Shown: positions 1-10,359 of the stretch, one piece after another
Position numbering within the stretch: position 1 is the stretch's first letter
Layout: each line of letters begins with the position of its first letter
Assembly (NCBI RefSeq): GCF_018704125.1
Contig: NZ_JAGTIS010000017.1
Location: forward strand, 26,046-90,045
From: Metapseudomonas boanensis
GTDB taxonomy: Bacteria > Pseudomonadota > Gammaproteobacteria > Pseudomonadales > Pseudomonadaceae
DNA: 64,000 nucleotides
Direction: 5' to 3'
Program-made: the position numbers and the translations under genes
The notes under the pieces: model-generated
Databases searched by the model: none
Seen by the model: the letters and a program-made list of their open reading frames with translations, nothing else
What the model was told of the DNA's origin: nothing

Positions 1-296
1 TCTACGGCGAAGTCAACAAGCGTCGGCGCAGGCCGGTCGATCCCCCCACTCAAGTCGGGTTCAGACCAAAGCTATCAGTCCCACCGCCCTTCGATATGCT
101 TTCTCAACGCCAGCTCGAAGTCGCCCGAAGAATCAGCAAGGGCATGACAAACTTCCAGACCGCGTGCGAACTCGGACTTACGGAAAATACCGTAAAGCTC
201 TACGTCTCACAGATCCTGCGCTTGACCCTCACGAATAGCCGCATGCAGCTGGCTTTGGCGATGGCCCCGGTAGATTGGAACGAGATTGAGCAATAG
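1..296 (+). CDS. LuxR-type HTH regulator, C-terminal part (5' end outside window)
   Basis: The reading frame is open from base 3 with no stop before an internal ATG at 96, so the gene probably begins upstream of the window. The visible C-terminus holds a LuxR/GerE helix-turn-helix: LSQRQLEVARRISKG followed by TENTVKLYVSQIL, the usual recognition-helix pattern. This part would bind DNA; the sensory or receiver domain is not visible. The protein ends in a short tail after the HTH, as LuxR response regulators normally do. The partner genes lie outside the window, so the regulated pathway cannot be named. An alternative is a stand-alone 66-residue HTH protein starting at 96, which is less likely because the frame remains open upstream. 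Confidence 0.6.
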   Translation, partial: YGEVNKRRRRPVDPPTQVGFRPKLSVPPPFDMLSQRQLEVARRISKGMTNFQTACELGLTENTVKLYVSQILRLTLTNSRMQLALAMAPVDWNEIEQ

Positions 297-382
297 CTGC
301 GTGAGCCTGACTGATCACACGAGCTCATTGGCGACAACCAATCGCCCCGAAGCAGGCTGCATGCTTCAGGGCGGTTGGCAAA

Positions 383-811
383 CTACTCCGGCAGTGTCTC
401 GCCCGACCCACCCATTTCCTTGGGCATATCCTTCATCTTGGGCAGCCCGTCCTTGATCCTGAGCACTGCCTCCTGATAGTGAACATGAAGCATGGGCTCA
501 TGGCGGTAGGTGGGGATGGTGGCGGCGTACACATCGACCAGACCGAAAGGTGGATGGTCTGTCAGCAAGTGTCCGCCACACGTCTTGCAAAACTTCCGGT
601 AGCTCTTCTCGGTCTTGTGGTAGACGCCAATGTTGTCCTCGCCTTTGGTAATCGTCACAGCCTCGGGCTTCCAGAGGCTGAACGCGTTTACCGGCGCGGC
701 TGACCAACTCCGGCATGATGCACAGTGACAGAATCCGGCGGCTACCGGCTCACCGGTGACAGTGAGCTCGACCGCCCCGCAGAAACAGGCACCCTTGTAA
801 CTCTGAGTCAT
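383..811 (-). CDS. GFA/CENP-V family zinc protein
   Basis: A 142-residue protein of the glutathione-dependent formaldehyde-activating enzyme (GFA) fold. The zinc-binding cysteines are visible as CFCGAV near residue 9, CHCASCRSW near residue 28 and CKTCGGHL near residue 76, which is the full family pattern. Members bind zinc and some react with glutathione adducts, but most, including short ones like this, have no proven substrate. The length is typical of the family. It is monocistronic, with about 115 bases separating it from the nitrilase gene on the same strand. Calling it a formaldehyde enzyme would go beyond the evidence. Confidence 0.8.
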   Translation of the reverse strand: MTQSYKGACFCGAVELTVTGEPVAAGFCHCASCRSWSAAPVNAFSLWKPEAVTITKGEDNIGVYHKTEKSYRKFCKTCGGHLLTDHPPFGLVDVYAATIPTYRHEPMLHVHYQEAVLRIKDGLPKMKDMPKEMGGSGETLPE

Positions 812-925
812 GGCTCGCCCCTTGCGCCTTTTGGCATGATGATGTCGCGCGTTGGCGCGGTCCGATGAGTGTAGACAGTCCGCGCCTATCTGCTCTTTGC
901 CGGAGCCAGGGATGAGTCCTCTACT

Positions 926-1846
926 TCAGATGAACCTCACGCCGGGTTTGGCCCGCTCATCCACCGTCAGTTCGAACACGTCGGGCCGTGCGTAGTGCCC
1001 CACCACATCGAAGTCGTAGCGCGCACGCACCAGTTCATCGGTATCGATCTGCGCCACCAGCAGGCCGCGCTCGCCCACCAGAGGGCCGGCCAGGACATCG
1101 CCCAGCGGGCCGACAATGATGCTGCCGCCGTTGATCAACGGACGTTCGGCGGGCCAGTTCTCGATCGTTTGGCCAAGGTCCTTCGGCGAGTCCTGGACCT
1201 GGCAGGCGCTGACCACGAAACAGCGGCCTTCGCAGGCGACATGACGCATGGTGACTTGCCACATCTCCCGCTCATCGACGGTGGGCGCGCACCAGATGTC
1301 GACGCCCTTGGCATACATGGCTGTGCGTAGCAGCGGCATATAGTTTTCCCAGCAGACGGCAGAGCCGAGGCGGCCGGCCTGGCCCTCGACCACCGGCAGG
1401 GTCGAGCCGTCACCCTTGGCCCAGATCAACCGCTCGGTTCCGGTCGGCATGAGCTTGCGGTGCTTGGCGGCAAGCCCTGCCTCCGGATCGAAGAACAACA
1501 CGGTGCAGTAGAGACTGTGGCCGCTGCGCTCGATCACGCCTATCACCAGATTGGCCCCGGTGCGGGTAGAAAGCGCGGCCAGCGCATCGGTTTCAACGCC
1601 GGGCACATCAATGGCATTTTCGTAATAACGGGCAAATGCTTCCCGGCCTTCCGGCAGGCGGTAGCCCAGTTGGGTACCGAAGCGCTCCCCCTTGGGGTAG
1701 CCGCCCAGCAGGGCTTCGGGCATCACCACCAGATTGGCGCCTGCCTCACGGATGGCCGCTTCATAAGAAAGGATCTGTTCGAGGGTTTCTGCCTTGCCGG
1801 CGGGCAGAGAGCCGATCTGTAGGGCCGCTACGATGGACTTGGGCAT
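926..1846 (-). CDS. Nitrilase / carbon-nitrogen hydrolase
   Basis: A 306-residue member of the nitrilase superfamily, which hydrolyses nitriles or amides. The catalytic triad is visible: Glu44 in MPEALLGG, Lys132 in HRKLMPT and Cys166 in CWENYMPL. The [10 protein letters not shown] context is typical of true nitrilases (nitrile to acid plus ammonia) rather than amidases. The ATG at 1846 was chosen because an AGGAG lies about 10 bases upstream and the protein then starts directly with the first beta strand ([12 protein letters not shown]). A longer frame starting at 1918 exists but runs into the promoter region. It is divergent from a LysR gene at 1936, which probably controls it. The natural substrate cannot be read from the sequence. 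Confidence 0.85.
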   Translation of the reverse strand: MPKSIVAALQIGSLPAGKAETLEQILSYEAAIREAGANLVVMPEALLGGYPKGERFGTQLGYRLPEGREAFARYYENAIDVPGVETDALAALSTRTGANLVIGVIERSGHSLYCTVLFFDPEAGLAAKHRKLMPTGTERLIWAKGDGSTLPVVEGQAGRLGSAVCWENYMPLLRTAMYAKGVDIWCAPTVDEREMWQVTMRHVACEGRCFVVSACQVQDSPKDLGQTIENWPAERPLINGGSIIVGPLGDVLAGPLVGERGLLVAQIDTDELVRARYDFDVVGHYARPDVFELTVDERAKPGVRFI

Positions 1847-1935
1847 GTCTGTCTTGCTCCTGGATATGCGGTGGGCGTTGCGCATTGTCAGCGGCTGCTG
1901 AATCATGAATAAAGCCATATCCGCTACTGAATGAT

Positions 1936-2853
1936 ATGAACAAGATGAATATCGTCGACGTTGATCTCAATTTGCTCAAGGTATTCGAGGCGTTGCATGA
2001 CGAGGCCAGTGCGAGCCGCGCAGCATTGCGCCTGGGCATTACCCAGTCGGCGGTGAGTGCGGCGCTGCGACGGTTGCGCAACCTGTATGACGACCCCTTG
2101 TTCGTACGCACCGGGCGTGGACTGGCGCCCACGTTGCGCGCCAACCAGTTGAAGCCACTGATCGGCGAGGCTATGAACAAGTGCCGGCAGAGCCTGACCT
2201 TGCTCGATCCGCACGCCAGCAACTACACGGGGCGCGCGGTAACGCTCGGGCTGTCGGATGATTTCGAGATTGCCTACGGGCAGCGACTAATCGCTGAGGT
2301 GCGGTCGCAGGCGCCGGGCTTGCGCTTGATCTTCCGGCAGACCCACAGCCAGATCGTCGCCAACGCGCTGATCGAGCGCAGCATCGATCTGGCGATTACT
2401 GCCGGTGGTTTCAATGAGCGCATGCTCAGCCGCCAGGTGTTGGCAGAGGGGGATTACCGTTGCCTGGTGGATGCCCATAGCCTGATGCCGGGGCAGGACA
2501 GCTTGAGCGTGGAAGAGTTTGTGGAGCGCGAGCAGATCCTGGTTTCTTCCGGCGGCTTTATCGGCATCGTCGATGAGGCCTTGGCGACGTTGGGACGGAC
2601 CAGGAGGATCAGCGCCTCGACCACCCACTTCGCGGCCCTCTCCTATTTGCTACAGGGCACGGCGGCCATTGCGACCATCCCCAGCCATGCTGCCGAAGCG
2701 GTGTCCCGCGCCACAGGGCTGGCCATGCTGCCCTGCCCTTTGACACTGCCGGGCTACCCGATCGAACTAGGCTGGCGCACCGTGGCACAGGTGGATACGG
2801 CAGTGTTGCGGGTCAGAGAGGCGATCGCGGGCTGTTTTGCCAAAGAGCGATGA
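1936..2853 (+). CDS. LysR-family transcriptional regulator next to nitrilase
   Basis: A 305-residue LysR regulator. The N-terminal winged HTH covers roughly residues 8-66, with the recognition region [20 protein letters not shown]. The rest is a periplasmic-binding-like effector domain. The start [10 protein letters not shown] is typical of the NodD/NahR-like branch. It is divergent from the nitrilase gene with about 90 bases between the two starts, the usual arrangement for a LysR protein that activates its neighbour and represses itself. The effector is unknown; a nitrile or its acid product is an inference. An in-frame ATG at 1945 is an alternative start, as neither has a strong ribosome binding site. 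Confidence 0.85.
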   Translation: MNKMNIVDVDLNLLKVFEALHDEASASRAALRLGITQSAVSAALRRLRNLYDDPLFVRTGRGLAPTLRANQLKPLIGEAMNKCRQSLTLLDPHASNYTGRAVTLGLSDDFEIAYGQRLIAEVRSQAPGLRLIFRQTHSQIVANALIERSIDLAITAGGFNERMLSRQVLAEGDYRCLVDAHSLMPGQDSLSVEEFVEREQILVSSGGFIGIVDEALATLGRTRRISASTTHFAALSYLLQGTAAIATIPSHAAEAVSRATGLAMLPCPLTLPGYPIELGWRTVAQVDTAVLRVREAIAGCFAKER

Positions 2854-3074
2854 CGCATTGGCCGTCGTATCAGGCCTGAAACTCTTCGCCTCTCTCACTC
2901 TCAGATCAGGCAGCAGACGGAGTCCGTCGGCAAGGCTTGAGGACCGAAGGATCCACAGGATACACGGGAGCTCAAGCTTGCAGCTGCCGGGCGCTGACCG
3001 TTGGGAGGCTGAAACCTGGTGTCAGCGCCAAAGGTCGGCGTTGACACTATTCGATTCCTGAGTGCCTTCAGGTG

Positions 3075-3872
3075 TCAGAGCTCGCCATAAAGCTTGTCGC
3101 TCACCAGCATGTGCCCAGGCGCATGGGTGATGCACAGTTCCGGCGAAGCTTCGGCGATGACTGACTGGGGCGTGACGCCGCAAGCCCAGAACAGCGGAAT
3201 CTCATCCTCGGCGATGGGCACCGGGTCGCCGAAGTCGGGAGCCTGTAGGTCGTTGATGCCGATCAGGGTCGGATCACCAATATGCACGGGAGCGCCATGG
3301 GTCATGGGGAAGCGCGAGGTGATCTCGATGGCACGTACCGCATCGACAGCCTTCATAGGGCGCATGGAAACCACCATTTTCCCGGCCAGGCGCCCTGCCG
3401 GAATGGTGTCGATGGATGTGCGGTACATGGCGACATTGCGGCCCATATCGATATGCCGCATCCGGATGCCGGCATCGAGCAGCGCCTGCTCGAAGGAGAA
3501 GGAGCAGCCGATGGCGAAGGCAACGAAGTCGGCTTCCCAATACTCGCCAATATCGGTCACTTCCTGATATGGCTGCCCGCGGCGATGAATGCGGTAACGC
3601 GGCACGTCGCTGCGCACATCGACGTCGCTGCCAAGCTTCTCGAAATACGGCGAACCGGGTTCGGTGACATCGAGCAGTGGGCAGGATCGGGGATTGAGGA
3701 CGCAGAAGCGCAGGAACTCGTCCGCCCAGGAACGCTGCAGGATGACGATATTCGCCTGTAGATGACGTTGTCCCAGGCCGCTGGTGTGCCCGGTATAGTC
3801 ACCTCGGCGAATCAGCTGGCGCAGCTCGCGCGGCGTACGGGTGGCGAGTGCATTCAAGGTTTTCGAGGTCAT
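3075..3872 (-). CDS. DUF1445 (YcsI-type) putative hydro-lyase beside 5-oxoproline genes
   Basis: A 265-residue protein of the DUF1445 family, related to B. subtilis YcsI and P. aeruginosa PA2116, often annotated as putative hydro-lyase. Seen in the sequence: a [16 protein letters not shown] start, [17 protein letters not shown], and [20 protein letters not shown] near the C-terminus, the last being a family hallmark. The ATG at 3872 is preceded by GGAG at 7 bases; a longer frame to 3962 lacks this. The gene lies next to a LysR regulator and across from MFS-porin-pxpABC. Since the human D-glutamate cyclase carries a DUF1445 domain and PxpABC opens 5-oxoproline, a role in glutamate or oxoproline chemistry is plausible, but this is inference. 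Confidence 0.8.
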   Translation of the reverse strand: MTSKTLNALATRTPRELRQLIRRGDYTGHTSGLGQRHLQANIVILQRSWADEFLRFCVLNPRSCPLLDVTEPGSPYFEKLGSDVDVRSDVPRYRIHRRGQPYQEVTDIGEYWEADFVAFAIGCSFSFEQALLDAGIRMRHIDMGRNVAMYRTSIDTIPAGRLAGKMVVSMRPMKAVDAVRAIEITSRFPMTHGAPVHIGDPTLIGINDLQAPDFGDPVPIAEDEIPLFWACGVTPQSVIAEASPELCITHAPGHMLVSDKLYGEL

Positions 3873-3975
3873 CTGCCGGCTCCACTCCAGTGCAGGGAAT
3901 GGCGGATCTTTTAGACGGCCCACCATCGTGGCGTCCAACAAAAACTTTCCGCGACCGGGCATAAGGAAAGTTGAA

Positions 3976-4929
3976 TCACAGGGTCCGTAACCGCGCTGCC
4001 CCCTTGTTCAGCGGTGCCGGCACGAAACAGTCCTTGCCGACGTTCTCCGAATAGTCGCTGACCACCGCCTTGCTGACCTCGACAATCTGGTCGACCAGCT
4101 CCAGGCCGGTACCGCCGCGCCAGGAAACCACCAGTGGCAGGTCTGGTGGCGGAGGACCAATGCGCAGGACGGTCAGTTCACCACGCTCCAATGGCCGACT
4201 CACCAGAGCCGGCGGCAAGGCACCTATGCCGAATCCGTCGCGCAACAGGCGGGTCATGGCCGCCACCGAGTTCACGCAACTCAGGCGGGGCGCCACAACA
4301 CCGTTAGCGTGCAGCAGGCTGAGCACATCCTGATGTGGGCGTGAATGCTTGGAAAAGGTAACGACCCGCTCGCTGGCCAGCTCAGCCAATGAGGCGTAAT
4401 CGCGGTGATAGATCGAGCCGGTCGAGACTATCCAGCGCATCGGGTAGCTGCCCAGCTCCAGGTTGAGTACAGACTCATGACGCAGCGGGTCGGTCTGGAA
4501 AATCAGGTCCAGATAGCCCTTCTGCAACTGCTCGGAAAGATTGCGTGCGGTATCGGCCATCAGCTCGATCTCTACCGCAGGGAATTCCTCCATCACCTTC
4601 GAGACAAGTGGGCTCAGCCAGGTATGGATGACGGTATCCATCGCTCCGATGCGGATGCGCCCCTGGGCGGTGCTGCTGGTGTCGATGGACTGCTTGAGCG
4701 CATGCATGGTGTCCATCATCTGCTCGGCGTACTCCAGCACCTTGTGTCCCTCAGGCGTCAGGGTCACACCCCGGGAGTCGCGTACGAACAGTTTCACCCC
4801 GAGTTCGTCCTCCAGTACGGCTATGCGGCTGGAGATGGAGGCCTGGGTGCTGAACAGCTTTTCAGCGGTGAGCCGGAAGCTTTTAAGGCGGGCGACCCAG
4901 ACGAAGGTTTCGAGGAACTTGAGGTTCAT
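3976..4929 (-). CDS. LysR-family regulator of the 5-oxoproline cluster
   Basis: A LysR regulator of about 317 residues. The HTH is at the N-terminus ([22 protein letters not shown], then [18 protein letters not shown]) and an effector-binding domain follows. It resembles PA2115 by context. It is transcribed with the downstream DUF1445 gene, which starts about 100 bases after its stop, and is divergent from the MFS transporter gene at 5237, so the intergenic 4930-5236 probably holds its operators. An upstream in-frame ATG at 4944 would add five residues; the internal ATG that begins MNLKFLETF fits the family start better. The effector is probably 5-oxoproline or a related compound, which is inference from the neighbours. 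Confidence 0.85.
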   Translation of the reverse strand: MNLKFLETFVWVARLKSFRLTAEKLFSTQASISSRIAVLEDELGVKLFVRDSRGVTLTPEGHKVLEYAEQMMDTMHALKQSIDTSSTAQGRIRIGAMDTVIHTWLSPLVSKVMEEFPAVEIELMADTARNLSEQLQKGYLDLIFQTDPLRHESVLNLELGSYPMRWIVSTGSIYHRDYASLAELASERVVTFSKHSRPHQDVLSLLHANGVVAPRLSCVNSVAAMTRLLRDGFGIGALPPALVSRPLERGELTVLRIGPPPPDLPLVVSWRGGTGLELVDQIVEVSKAVVSDYSENVGKDCFVPAPLNKGAARLRTL

Positions 4930-5236
4930 GACAGCTACCGGCAATCAGTGAAGTTGCGCCGGCCAGGGCCGCCGCTAACGATGATAGACAGAGTAAATTC
5001 AAGCACTTCCTGTGCCATGCAATGGGTTCATTCGACGAACGTGCCCGGGTGTGCCGCCATATGATCGTTGTTCGACGAGTCGCGCGGGTATCGGAATTTC
5101 TTATCCCCCCCGGCCGTTTTAATTAGTTGGACGCTGGCTTCGACAGCGCCCAAGAATGCCGCCACAGGCTGCGGCAATCCAACTCCGCATCCACCGAATG
5201 CTCATACAACGCCAAGAACAGCGATCGGAGAACACC

Positions 5237-6520
5237 ATGGAAAAACAAGCGACCCATGCGGGCGGCCTGGACGTGGACCAGGGCGGCTATTTCGGTTGGT
5301 ATCGGGACCTGAACAAGCAGGAGCGCCGGACCTTCTGGAGCTGCAAGATCGGCTATGGCCTGGACGGCATGGACACCCAGATGCTCAGTTTCGTCATCCC
5401 CACGCTCATTGCGATTTGGGGGATCACCACGGGCGAAGCCGGATTCATTCACACGCTCACCCTCCTCGCCTCCGCCGTTGGCGGTTGGGTCGCCGGCATC
5501 CTCTCCGATCGCATCGGCCGTGTGCTGACCCTGCAATTGACGGTGCTCTGGTTCGCGTTCTTCACCTTCCTCTGTGGCATCGCGCAAAGCTACGAGCAAT
5601 TGCTGGTCGCTCGCACCCTGATGGGCTTCGGCTTTGGCGGCGAATGGACGGCTGGCGCCGTGCTGATCGGCGAAGTGATCAAGGCCAAGGACCGCGGCAA
5701 GGCCGTGGGACTGGTGCAGTCCGGCTGGGCCCTCGGCTGGGGCATGACCGCCATTCTCTATTCCCTGATGTTCAGCCTGCTGCCGCCGGAAGACGCCTGG
5801 CGTGCACTGTTCATGCTGGGTCTGTTGCCTGCGCTGTTCGTGATGGTGGTCCGCCGCCTGGTGAAGGAGCCGGAAATCTACCAAGAGGCCCGCAAGCACA
5901 ACCAGGGGGCGGAAAAAGTCAGCTTCTACGAGATCTTCGCCCCTGGCATGCTCAGCATCACCCTGCGCGCGTCGCTGCTGACCACCGGAGCGCTGGGCGG
6001 CTACTACGCCATCACCTCCTGGCTGCCGACCTTCCTCAAGACCGAACGCGGCCTGACCGTGCTGGGCACTGGTGGCTACCTGGCCATGGTCATCATCGGC
6101 TCCTATGTCGGCTACGTGATCAGTGCGTTCCTCACCGACCTGATCGGCCGCAAGAAGAACTTCATTCTGTTCGCTGCCGGCTCCTTCACCGTGGTGTTGC
6201 TCTATACCCAGCTGCCAGTGAGCAACGCGGCCATGCTCTGGCTGGGCTTCCCCCTGGGTTTCTTCGCCTCGGGCATCTTCAGCGGCATGGGGTCATTCCT
6301 CACCGAGCTCTTCCCCACCCGTATCCGCGGCTCGGGTCAGGGCTTCTGCTATAACTCCGGCCGCGCCATTGCTGCCCTCTTCCCGATGCTGATCGGCATG
6401 ATCAGCCAGCACGTCCCGCTCAGCCTGGGCATCGGCGGATTCGCCGCGGTGTCCTACGGGGTGGTGATCCTCGCGGCCCTCAGCCTGCCGGAAACCCGCG
6501 GCAAACAACTCGAAATCTGA
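5237..6520 (+). CDS. MFS transporter of the 5-oxoproline cluster
   Basis: A 427-residue major facilitator superfamily permease of the inner membrane with about 12 hydrophobic segments. Family landmarks are DGMDTQMLSFVIPTL in the first helix, GGWVAGILSDRIGRV in the loop between helices 2 and 3, and TDLIGRKKN in the equivalent loop of the second half. It resembles the sialate/aromatic acid proton symporter branch. The ATG at 5237 is preceded by GGAG at about 6 bases. The gene is followed after 30 bases by an OprD-like porin and then pxpABC, and P. aeruginosa has the same order at PA2114-PA2110. The likely substrate is 5-oxoproline or a pyroglutamyl compound, inferred from context only. Confidence 0.85.
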   Translation: MEKQATHAGGLDVDQGGYFGWYRDLNKQERRTFWSCKIGYGLDGMDTQMLSFVIPTLIAIWGITTGEAGFIHTLTLLASAVGGWVAGILSDRIGRVLTLQLTVLWFAFFTFLCGIAQSYEQLLVARTLMGFGFGGEWTAGAVLIGEVIKAKDRGKAVGLVQSGWALGWGMTAILYSLMFSLLPPEDAWRALFMLGLLPALFVMVVRRLVKEPEIYQEARKHNQGAEKVSFYEIFAPGMLSITLRASLLTTGALGGYYAITSWLPTFLKTERGLTVLGTGGYLAMVIIGSYVGYVISAFLTDLIGRKKNFILFAAGSFTVVLLYTQLPVSNAAMLWLGFPLGFFASGIFSGMGSFLTELFPTRIRGSGQGFCYNSGRAIAALFPMLIGMISQHVPLSLGIGGFAAVSYGVVILAALSLPETRGKQLEI

Positions 6521-6549
6521 TCGGCCCCTTCCACACCCAGGATTTCCCC

Positions 6550-7779
6550 ATGCACCCGAACACCCGTCTGGCTGCCGCGCTGTTAGCCGGCAGCGGCCTG
6601 GGCTGGCCGCTGCTCGCCCAGGCCGAGCTGATCGAAGACAGCCATGCCAGCCTCGAACTGCGCAATTACTACTTCAATCGCGACTTTCGCCAAACCGGCG
6701 CCCGCGACAAGGCCGAAGAATGGGCCCAGGGCTTCCTGCTGCGAGTCGAATCCGGTTTCACCAAGGGCCCGGTAGGCTTCGGAGCCGATGCCATCGGCCT
6801 GCTCGGGGTCAAGCTCGACTCCGGCGACGGCACCGCTGGCACCGGCCTGCTGCCTGCTGACCGCGGTAGCGGCGGCTCCCAGGACGAGTACTCCAAGCTC
6901 GGCCTGACCGGCAAGATGAAGATCTCCAATAGCCTGCTCAAGGCCGGCGCCCTGCACTTCAAGAGTCCAATCGTCTCGGCCAACGACTCTCGACTGCTGC
7001 CGCAACTCTTTCGTGGCGCCTTGCTCGGTGTGCAGGAGATCGAGAGCCTGACCCTGCAGGGCGGCCGCCTCGACCGCATCAAGCTGAACAGTTCCAGCGA
7101 TTACCAGGAGTTCAGCGCCAATCGCATTGGGGGGCGTAGCGATGCCTTCACCTTTGCCGGAGGCGACTACCGCATCACCCCAGCCCTGACCACCAGCCTT
7201 CACTATGGTCAGCTGGAAGGCATCTACGCGCAGACCTTCGTCGGGTTAACCCACAACCTGGCGCTTGGCGGTACGCAGTCACTCAAGAGCGATATGCGCT
7301 ATGCCCGCTCCCGCGAGGACGGCAGCTTCCGTGAGCTGGACAACGAGGCGTTCGGCGCGCTGTTCACCTGGAGGATCGAGGGACACGCGCTGGGTGCCGG
7401 CTACCAGAAGATGGCCGGCGATGATCCCTTTCCTTACATAGCGGGCAGCGATCCCTTCCTGGTCAACTTCGTGCAGATCGGCGACTTCGCCAATGCTGGT
7501 GAACGCTCCTGGCAGCTGCGTTACGACTACGACTTCGCCAGTCTCGGGGTGCCGGGCCTGACCTTCATGAGCCGTTATGTATCCGGCGACCAGGTCCAGC
7601 TTGGTGCGGTGGACGATGGCGAGGAATCGGAGCGCGACACCGATATCGCCTACGTGATCCAGAGCGGCCCGCTGAAGAACCTCGGCCTGAAATGGCGCAA
7701 TGCCACGGTGCACTCCAACTTTACCAACGATCTCGACGAAAACCGCCTGATCCTCAGCTACAGCTTGGCGCTGTGGTGA
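6550..7779 (+). CDS. OprD-family outer membrane porin (OpdO-like)
   Basis: A 409-residue outer membrane porin of the OprD family. A signal peptide with cleavage after LLAQA (about residue 26) is followed by the family-typical [13 protein letters not shown] and [16 protein letters not shown]. Later come [10 protein letters not shown], a WQLRYDYDF strand and a C-terminal strand ending in Trp after [11 protein letters not shown], as in OprD porins that insert through the Bam machinery. OprD porins admit small carboxylates and amino acids. The position between the MFS gene and pxpABC matches P. aeruginosa opdO (pyroglutamate porin), so 5-oxoproline uptake is the best guess. The gene is in the same operon, 29 bases behind the MFS stop and 29 bases ahead of pxpA. 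Confidence 0.85.
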   Translation: MHPNTRLAAALLAGSGLGWPLLAQAELIEDSHASLELRNYYFNRDFRQTGARDKAEEWAQGFLLRVESGFTKGPVGFGADAIGLLGVKLDSGDGTAGTGLLPADRGSGGSQDEYSKLGLTGKMKISNSLLKAGALHFKSPIVSANDSRLLPQLFRGALLGVQEIESLTLQGGRLDRIKLNSSSDYQEFSANRIGGRSDAFTFAGGDYRITPALTTSLHYGQLEGIYAQTFVGLTHNLALGGTQSLKSDMRYARSREDGSFRELDNEAFGALFTWRIEGHALGAGYQKMAGDDPFPYIAGSDPFLVNFVQIGDFANAGERSWQLRYDYDFASLGVPGLTFMSRYVSGDQVQLGAVDDGEESERDTDIAYVIQSGPLKNLGLKWRNATVHSNFTNDLDENRLILSYSLALW

Positions 7780-7808
7780 GGACCGGCTCGATAGCTGAAG
7801 GACAGACC

Positions 7809-8561
7809 ATGAGCAGACTGCTGCTGAACTGCGATATCGGAGAAAGCTTCGGCGCCTGGAAGATGGGGCTGGATGCAGAGGTGATGCCGCTGATCGATTG
7901 CGCCAACATCGCCTGTGGCTTCCATGCCGGTGACCCCAGCACCATGCACCACACCATTGCCCTGGCCATCGAACATAGGGTCAGCATCGGCGCCCATCCA
8001 GGCTATCCGGACCTGGTCGGTTTCGGCCGCCGCTCCCTGGCTTGCAGCCCGGCCGAAGTGGAAGACTTGCTGCTTTACCAGATCGGCGCCCTCGACGGCC
8101 TCTGTCGCGCCCAAGGCGCGCGGGTCAGCTATGTGAAGCCGCACGGCGCGCTGTATCAGGACATGATGCGCGACCCGAAGATACTCGCGGCGGTGATGCG
8201 TGCCGTGGCCGCCTACGATCCGCAATTGCCGCTGATGCTGATGAGCACCCGCGACAACACGCCGGCCCAGGACATTGGCGATGAGTGCGGCGTGACGCTC
8301 TGGTTTGAAGCCTTCGCAGACCGTGCCTACGACGCAGATGGCTTCCTGGTTTCGCGCAATCTTCCCGGGGCGGTACACCACGAGGCTGGGCAAGTGATTT
8401 CCCAGGCCGTCGCGATCGCGAGCGGTAAGCCCCTCGTGGCCAGCGACGGCAGCGCCCTACCGCTGCGCGCCCATACCCTTTGCGTACATGGCGACAACCC
8501 CGGCTCGGTCGCCGCCGTGCGCCACATCCGCGAAGCCCTGGATGCGCTGGAGGCCCAATGA
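7809..8561 (+). CDS. pxpA: 5-oxoprolinase subunit PxpA (LamB/YcsF family)
   Basis: A 250-residue LamB/YcsF-family protein, the PxpA subunit of the prokaryotic ATP-dependent 5-oxoprolinase, which opens 5-oxoproline to glutamate in the cytoplasm. The family motifs [16 protein letters not shown] at the N-terminus, CGFHAGDP near residue 39 and [12 protein letters not shown] near residue 110 are clear. The ATG at 7809 lies 29 bases after the porin stop; the longer open frame back to 7692 overlaps the porin and has no family similarity. The stop codon overlaps the pxpB start (ATGA), showing translational coupling. Length is normal for the family. Confidence 0.92.
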   Translation: MSRLLLNCDIGESFGAWKMGLDAEVMPLIDCANIACGFHAGDPSTMHHTIALAIEHRVSIGAHPGYPDLVGFGRRSLACSPAEVEDLLLYQIGALDGLCRAQGARVSYVKPHGALYQDMMRDPKILAAVMRAVAAYDPQLPLMLMSTRDNTPAQDIGDECGVTLWFEAFADRAYDADGFLVSRNLPGAVHHEAGQVISQAVAIASGKPLVASDGSALPLRAHTLCVHGDNPGSVAAVRHIREALDALEAQ

Positions 8562-9271
8562 ACACGCCACACCTGCGAATCGAAGTGGCTACGATCGACA
8601 GCTTCATCCTGCGCCTGTTCGACCGCATCGACGAAGCCAACATGCCCTGGCTGATGGCGGCTGGAACACGCTTGCGGCAAAGCTTTGGCGAACACTTGGT
8701 AGACCTGGTGCCCTCCTACACTACGCTGCTGCTGCATTACGACCTGCGCCACCTGGCCCCACGCCAGGCTCGCGAGCGGATCGCCGAAGCCTTGCGCGAC
8801 CTGGAGCCAGAGCACCACGCCAGCGGCCGCTACCATCGCATCCCCACTTGGTACGACCCGCAGGTGGGGCCCGACCTCGAACCGCTGGCGCAGCGAAAAG
8901 GCATTCCGGTAGCTGAGCTGATCAAGCGCCACAGCCATCGCGAGTATCAGGTGTTCGCCCTTGGCTTCACGCCCGGCTTTGCCTTCATGGGCCTGGTCGA
9001 GGAGGCCCTGGCCAGCCCTCGATTAGCCACGCCTCGCAAGCGCATTGCGCCGGGTAGCGTCGGCATCGCCGAGCGCCAGACCGCCGTTTACCCGGTCGCC
9101 TCGCCCGGAGGATGGAACCTACTGGGGCGCAGCCCGATCCGCCTGTTCGACCTTGAGCTGGAAGGCTACAGCCTGCTGAAGGCCGGCGACCGCGTACGTT
9201 TCGAACCTGTCGATCACGCAGAATTCGTCCGTCTGGGCGGTGACGACACCCCGCTGGAGACTCCGCAATGA
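8558..9271 (+). CDS. pxpB: 5-oxoprolinase subunit PxpB (KipI-like)
   Basis: A 237-residue protein of the carboxyltransferase subdomain C/D family, the PxpB subunit that works with PxpC in the 5-oxoprolinase complex. Visible motifs include [15 protein letters not shown] near residue 50, the conserved [21 protein letters not shown] run near residues 127-148 and the [20 protein letters not shown] segment that follows. B. subtilis KipI, which inhibits the kinase KinA, is a homologue, but the position between pxpA and pxpC supports the metabolic role. The start overlaps the pxpA stop by four bases and the stop overlaps the pxpC start by four bases. Confidence 0.92.
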   Translation: MNTPHLRIEVATIDSFILRLFDRIDEANMPWLMAAGTRLRQSFGEHLVDLVPSYTTLLLHYDLRHLAPRQARERIAEALRDLEPEHHASGRYHRIPTWYDPQVGPDLEPLAQRKGIPVAELIKRHSHREYQVFALGFTPGFAFMGLVEEALASPRLATPRKRIAPGSVGIAERQTAVYPVASPGGWNLLGRSPIRLFDLELEGYSLLKAGDRVRFEPVDHAEFVRLGGDDTPLETPQ

Positions 9272-10209
9272 CCGCAATGTCTGCGCTGCAAGGCCTGCGC
9301 ATCGAAACCAGCACGCCCTTCATCCTCCTGCAGGACGGTGGCCGCTTTGGCTGCCGTCACCTGGGCGTAACCCAGGGAGGAGCAATGGACTGGGTCTCCA
9401 TGAGCTGGGCCAACTGGCTGCTGGGCAACCCGCTGGACGCGGCGGTGGTGGAGATCGGCCTCGGTGGCTTCTCGCTGACCTGCCAGCAGGACGGCTGCCT
9501 GGCCCTGGCCGGTGCCGACCTCGGGGCTACCCTCGATGGCCAGCCGCTGCCGCTCTGGAGCCATTTCAAGGTGAGCCCCGGACAACGGCTGGCATTCGCC
9601 CATCCTCGACGGGGCGCACGCGCCTATTTGGCTGCACCCGGCGGCTTTCTGGGCAAACTTCAGCTCGGTAGCCTGGCCTGCGTTGGCCGGGAAGCCTTGG
9701 GCGGGTTGCATGCGGACGGCAAGGCGCTCGCGGCGGGTGACCAGCTCACCTGGCACGGAGAAGCCGCCAAGCCGCGGGTCATGCCGCGTGCGGGCATCCC
9801 TGACCTGGCCGGCGAGGTTCAGCTGGAGGTGATACTGGGCGCCCAGATCGGCGACTTCTCCGGTCAGAGCCTGTTCGATGCGTTCAACAGCGACTGGACA
9901 GTGGATACCCGCTCCGACCGGATGGGCGTGCGCCTGCTTGGACCGGTGCTGGAATGCAAGCGCCAATCGATGGTGTCCGAAGGGATCGGTCTGGGCGCCC
10001 TTCAGGTTCCGCCAGATGGTCAGCCCATCGCATTGCTCAACGACCGCCAGACCATTGGCGGGTACCCCCGCCTTGGCGCTCTCACCCCACTGGCAGTGGC
10101 GCGGCTCGCCCAATGCCTGCCGGGTACATCCTTGCGCTTCGCACCCACGGTGCAGGAGGCAGCGCACCGGGCGCACCAGCAGCGGCTGGCAACCTGGTGG
10201 GCTGATTGA
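9268..10209 (+). CDS. pxpC: 5-oxoprolinase subunit PxpC (biotin-dependent carboxyltransferase-like)
   Basis: A 313-residue protein of the carboxyltransferase subdomain A/B family (KipA-like), the PxpC subunit that completes the ATP-dependent 5-oxoprolinase. Landmarks are LLQDGGRFGCRHLGVTQGGAMDW at the N-terminus, RAYLAAPGGF near residue 112, SDWTVDTRSDRMGVRL near residue 208 and SEGIGLGALQVPPDGQP near residue 241. These are characteristic of this family and distinct from biotin carboxylases. It is the last gene of the MFS-porin-pxpABC operon and converges on the lipoprotein gene at 10360. No obvious strong terminator hairpin was found in the 150-base gap. Confidence 0.92.
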   Translation: MTAMSALQGLRIETSTPFILLQDGGRFGCRHLGVTQGGAMDWVSMSWANWLLGNPLDAAVVEIGLGGFSLTCQQDGCLALAGADLGATLDGQPLPLWSHFKVSPGQRLAFAHPRRGARAYLAAPGGFLGKLQLGSLACVGREALGGLHADGKALAAGDQLTWHGEAAKPRVMPRAGIPDLAGEVQLEVILGAQIGDFSGQSLFDAFNSDWTVDTRSDRMGVRLLGPVLECKRQSMVSEGIGLGALQVPPDGQPIALLNDRQTIGGYPRLGALTPLAVARLAQCLPGTSLRFAPTVQEAAHRAHQQRLATWWAD

Positions 10210-10359
10210 AACGGAGCGCGACTCACGTCTGGTCAACCGGATTGTGCTGCTGACAGGGCCGTCGTTGGAGGGGGTGGGGAATGAGCGGACGGAGCCAAGG
10301 CCAGAATCGTCAGCATTCTGCCCGCGGCTTCAGTCCACCTGAATGCGCGCGGGGGCGTG

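Noticed and set aside
5068..6354. 428-residue open frame on the plus strand over the MFS transporter gene
   Set aside because: It is a shadow of the MFS gene in another frame: Arg/His/Pro-rich sequence, no ribosome site and no domain, typical for GC-rich DNA.
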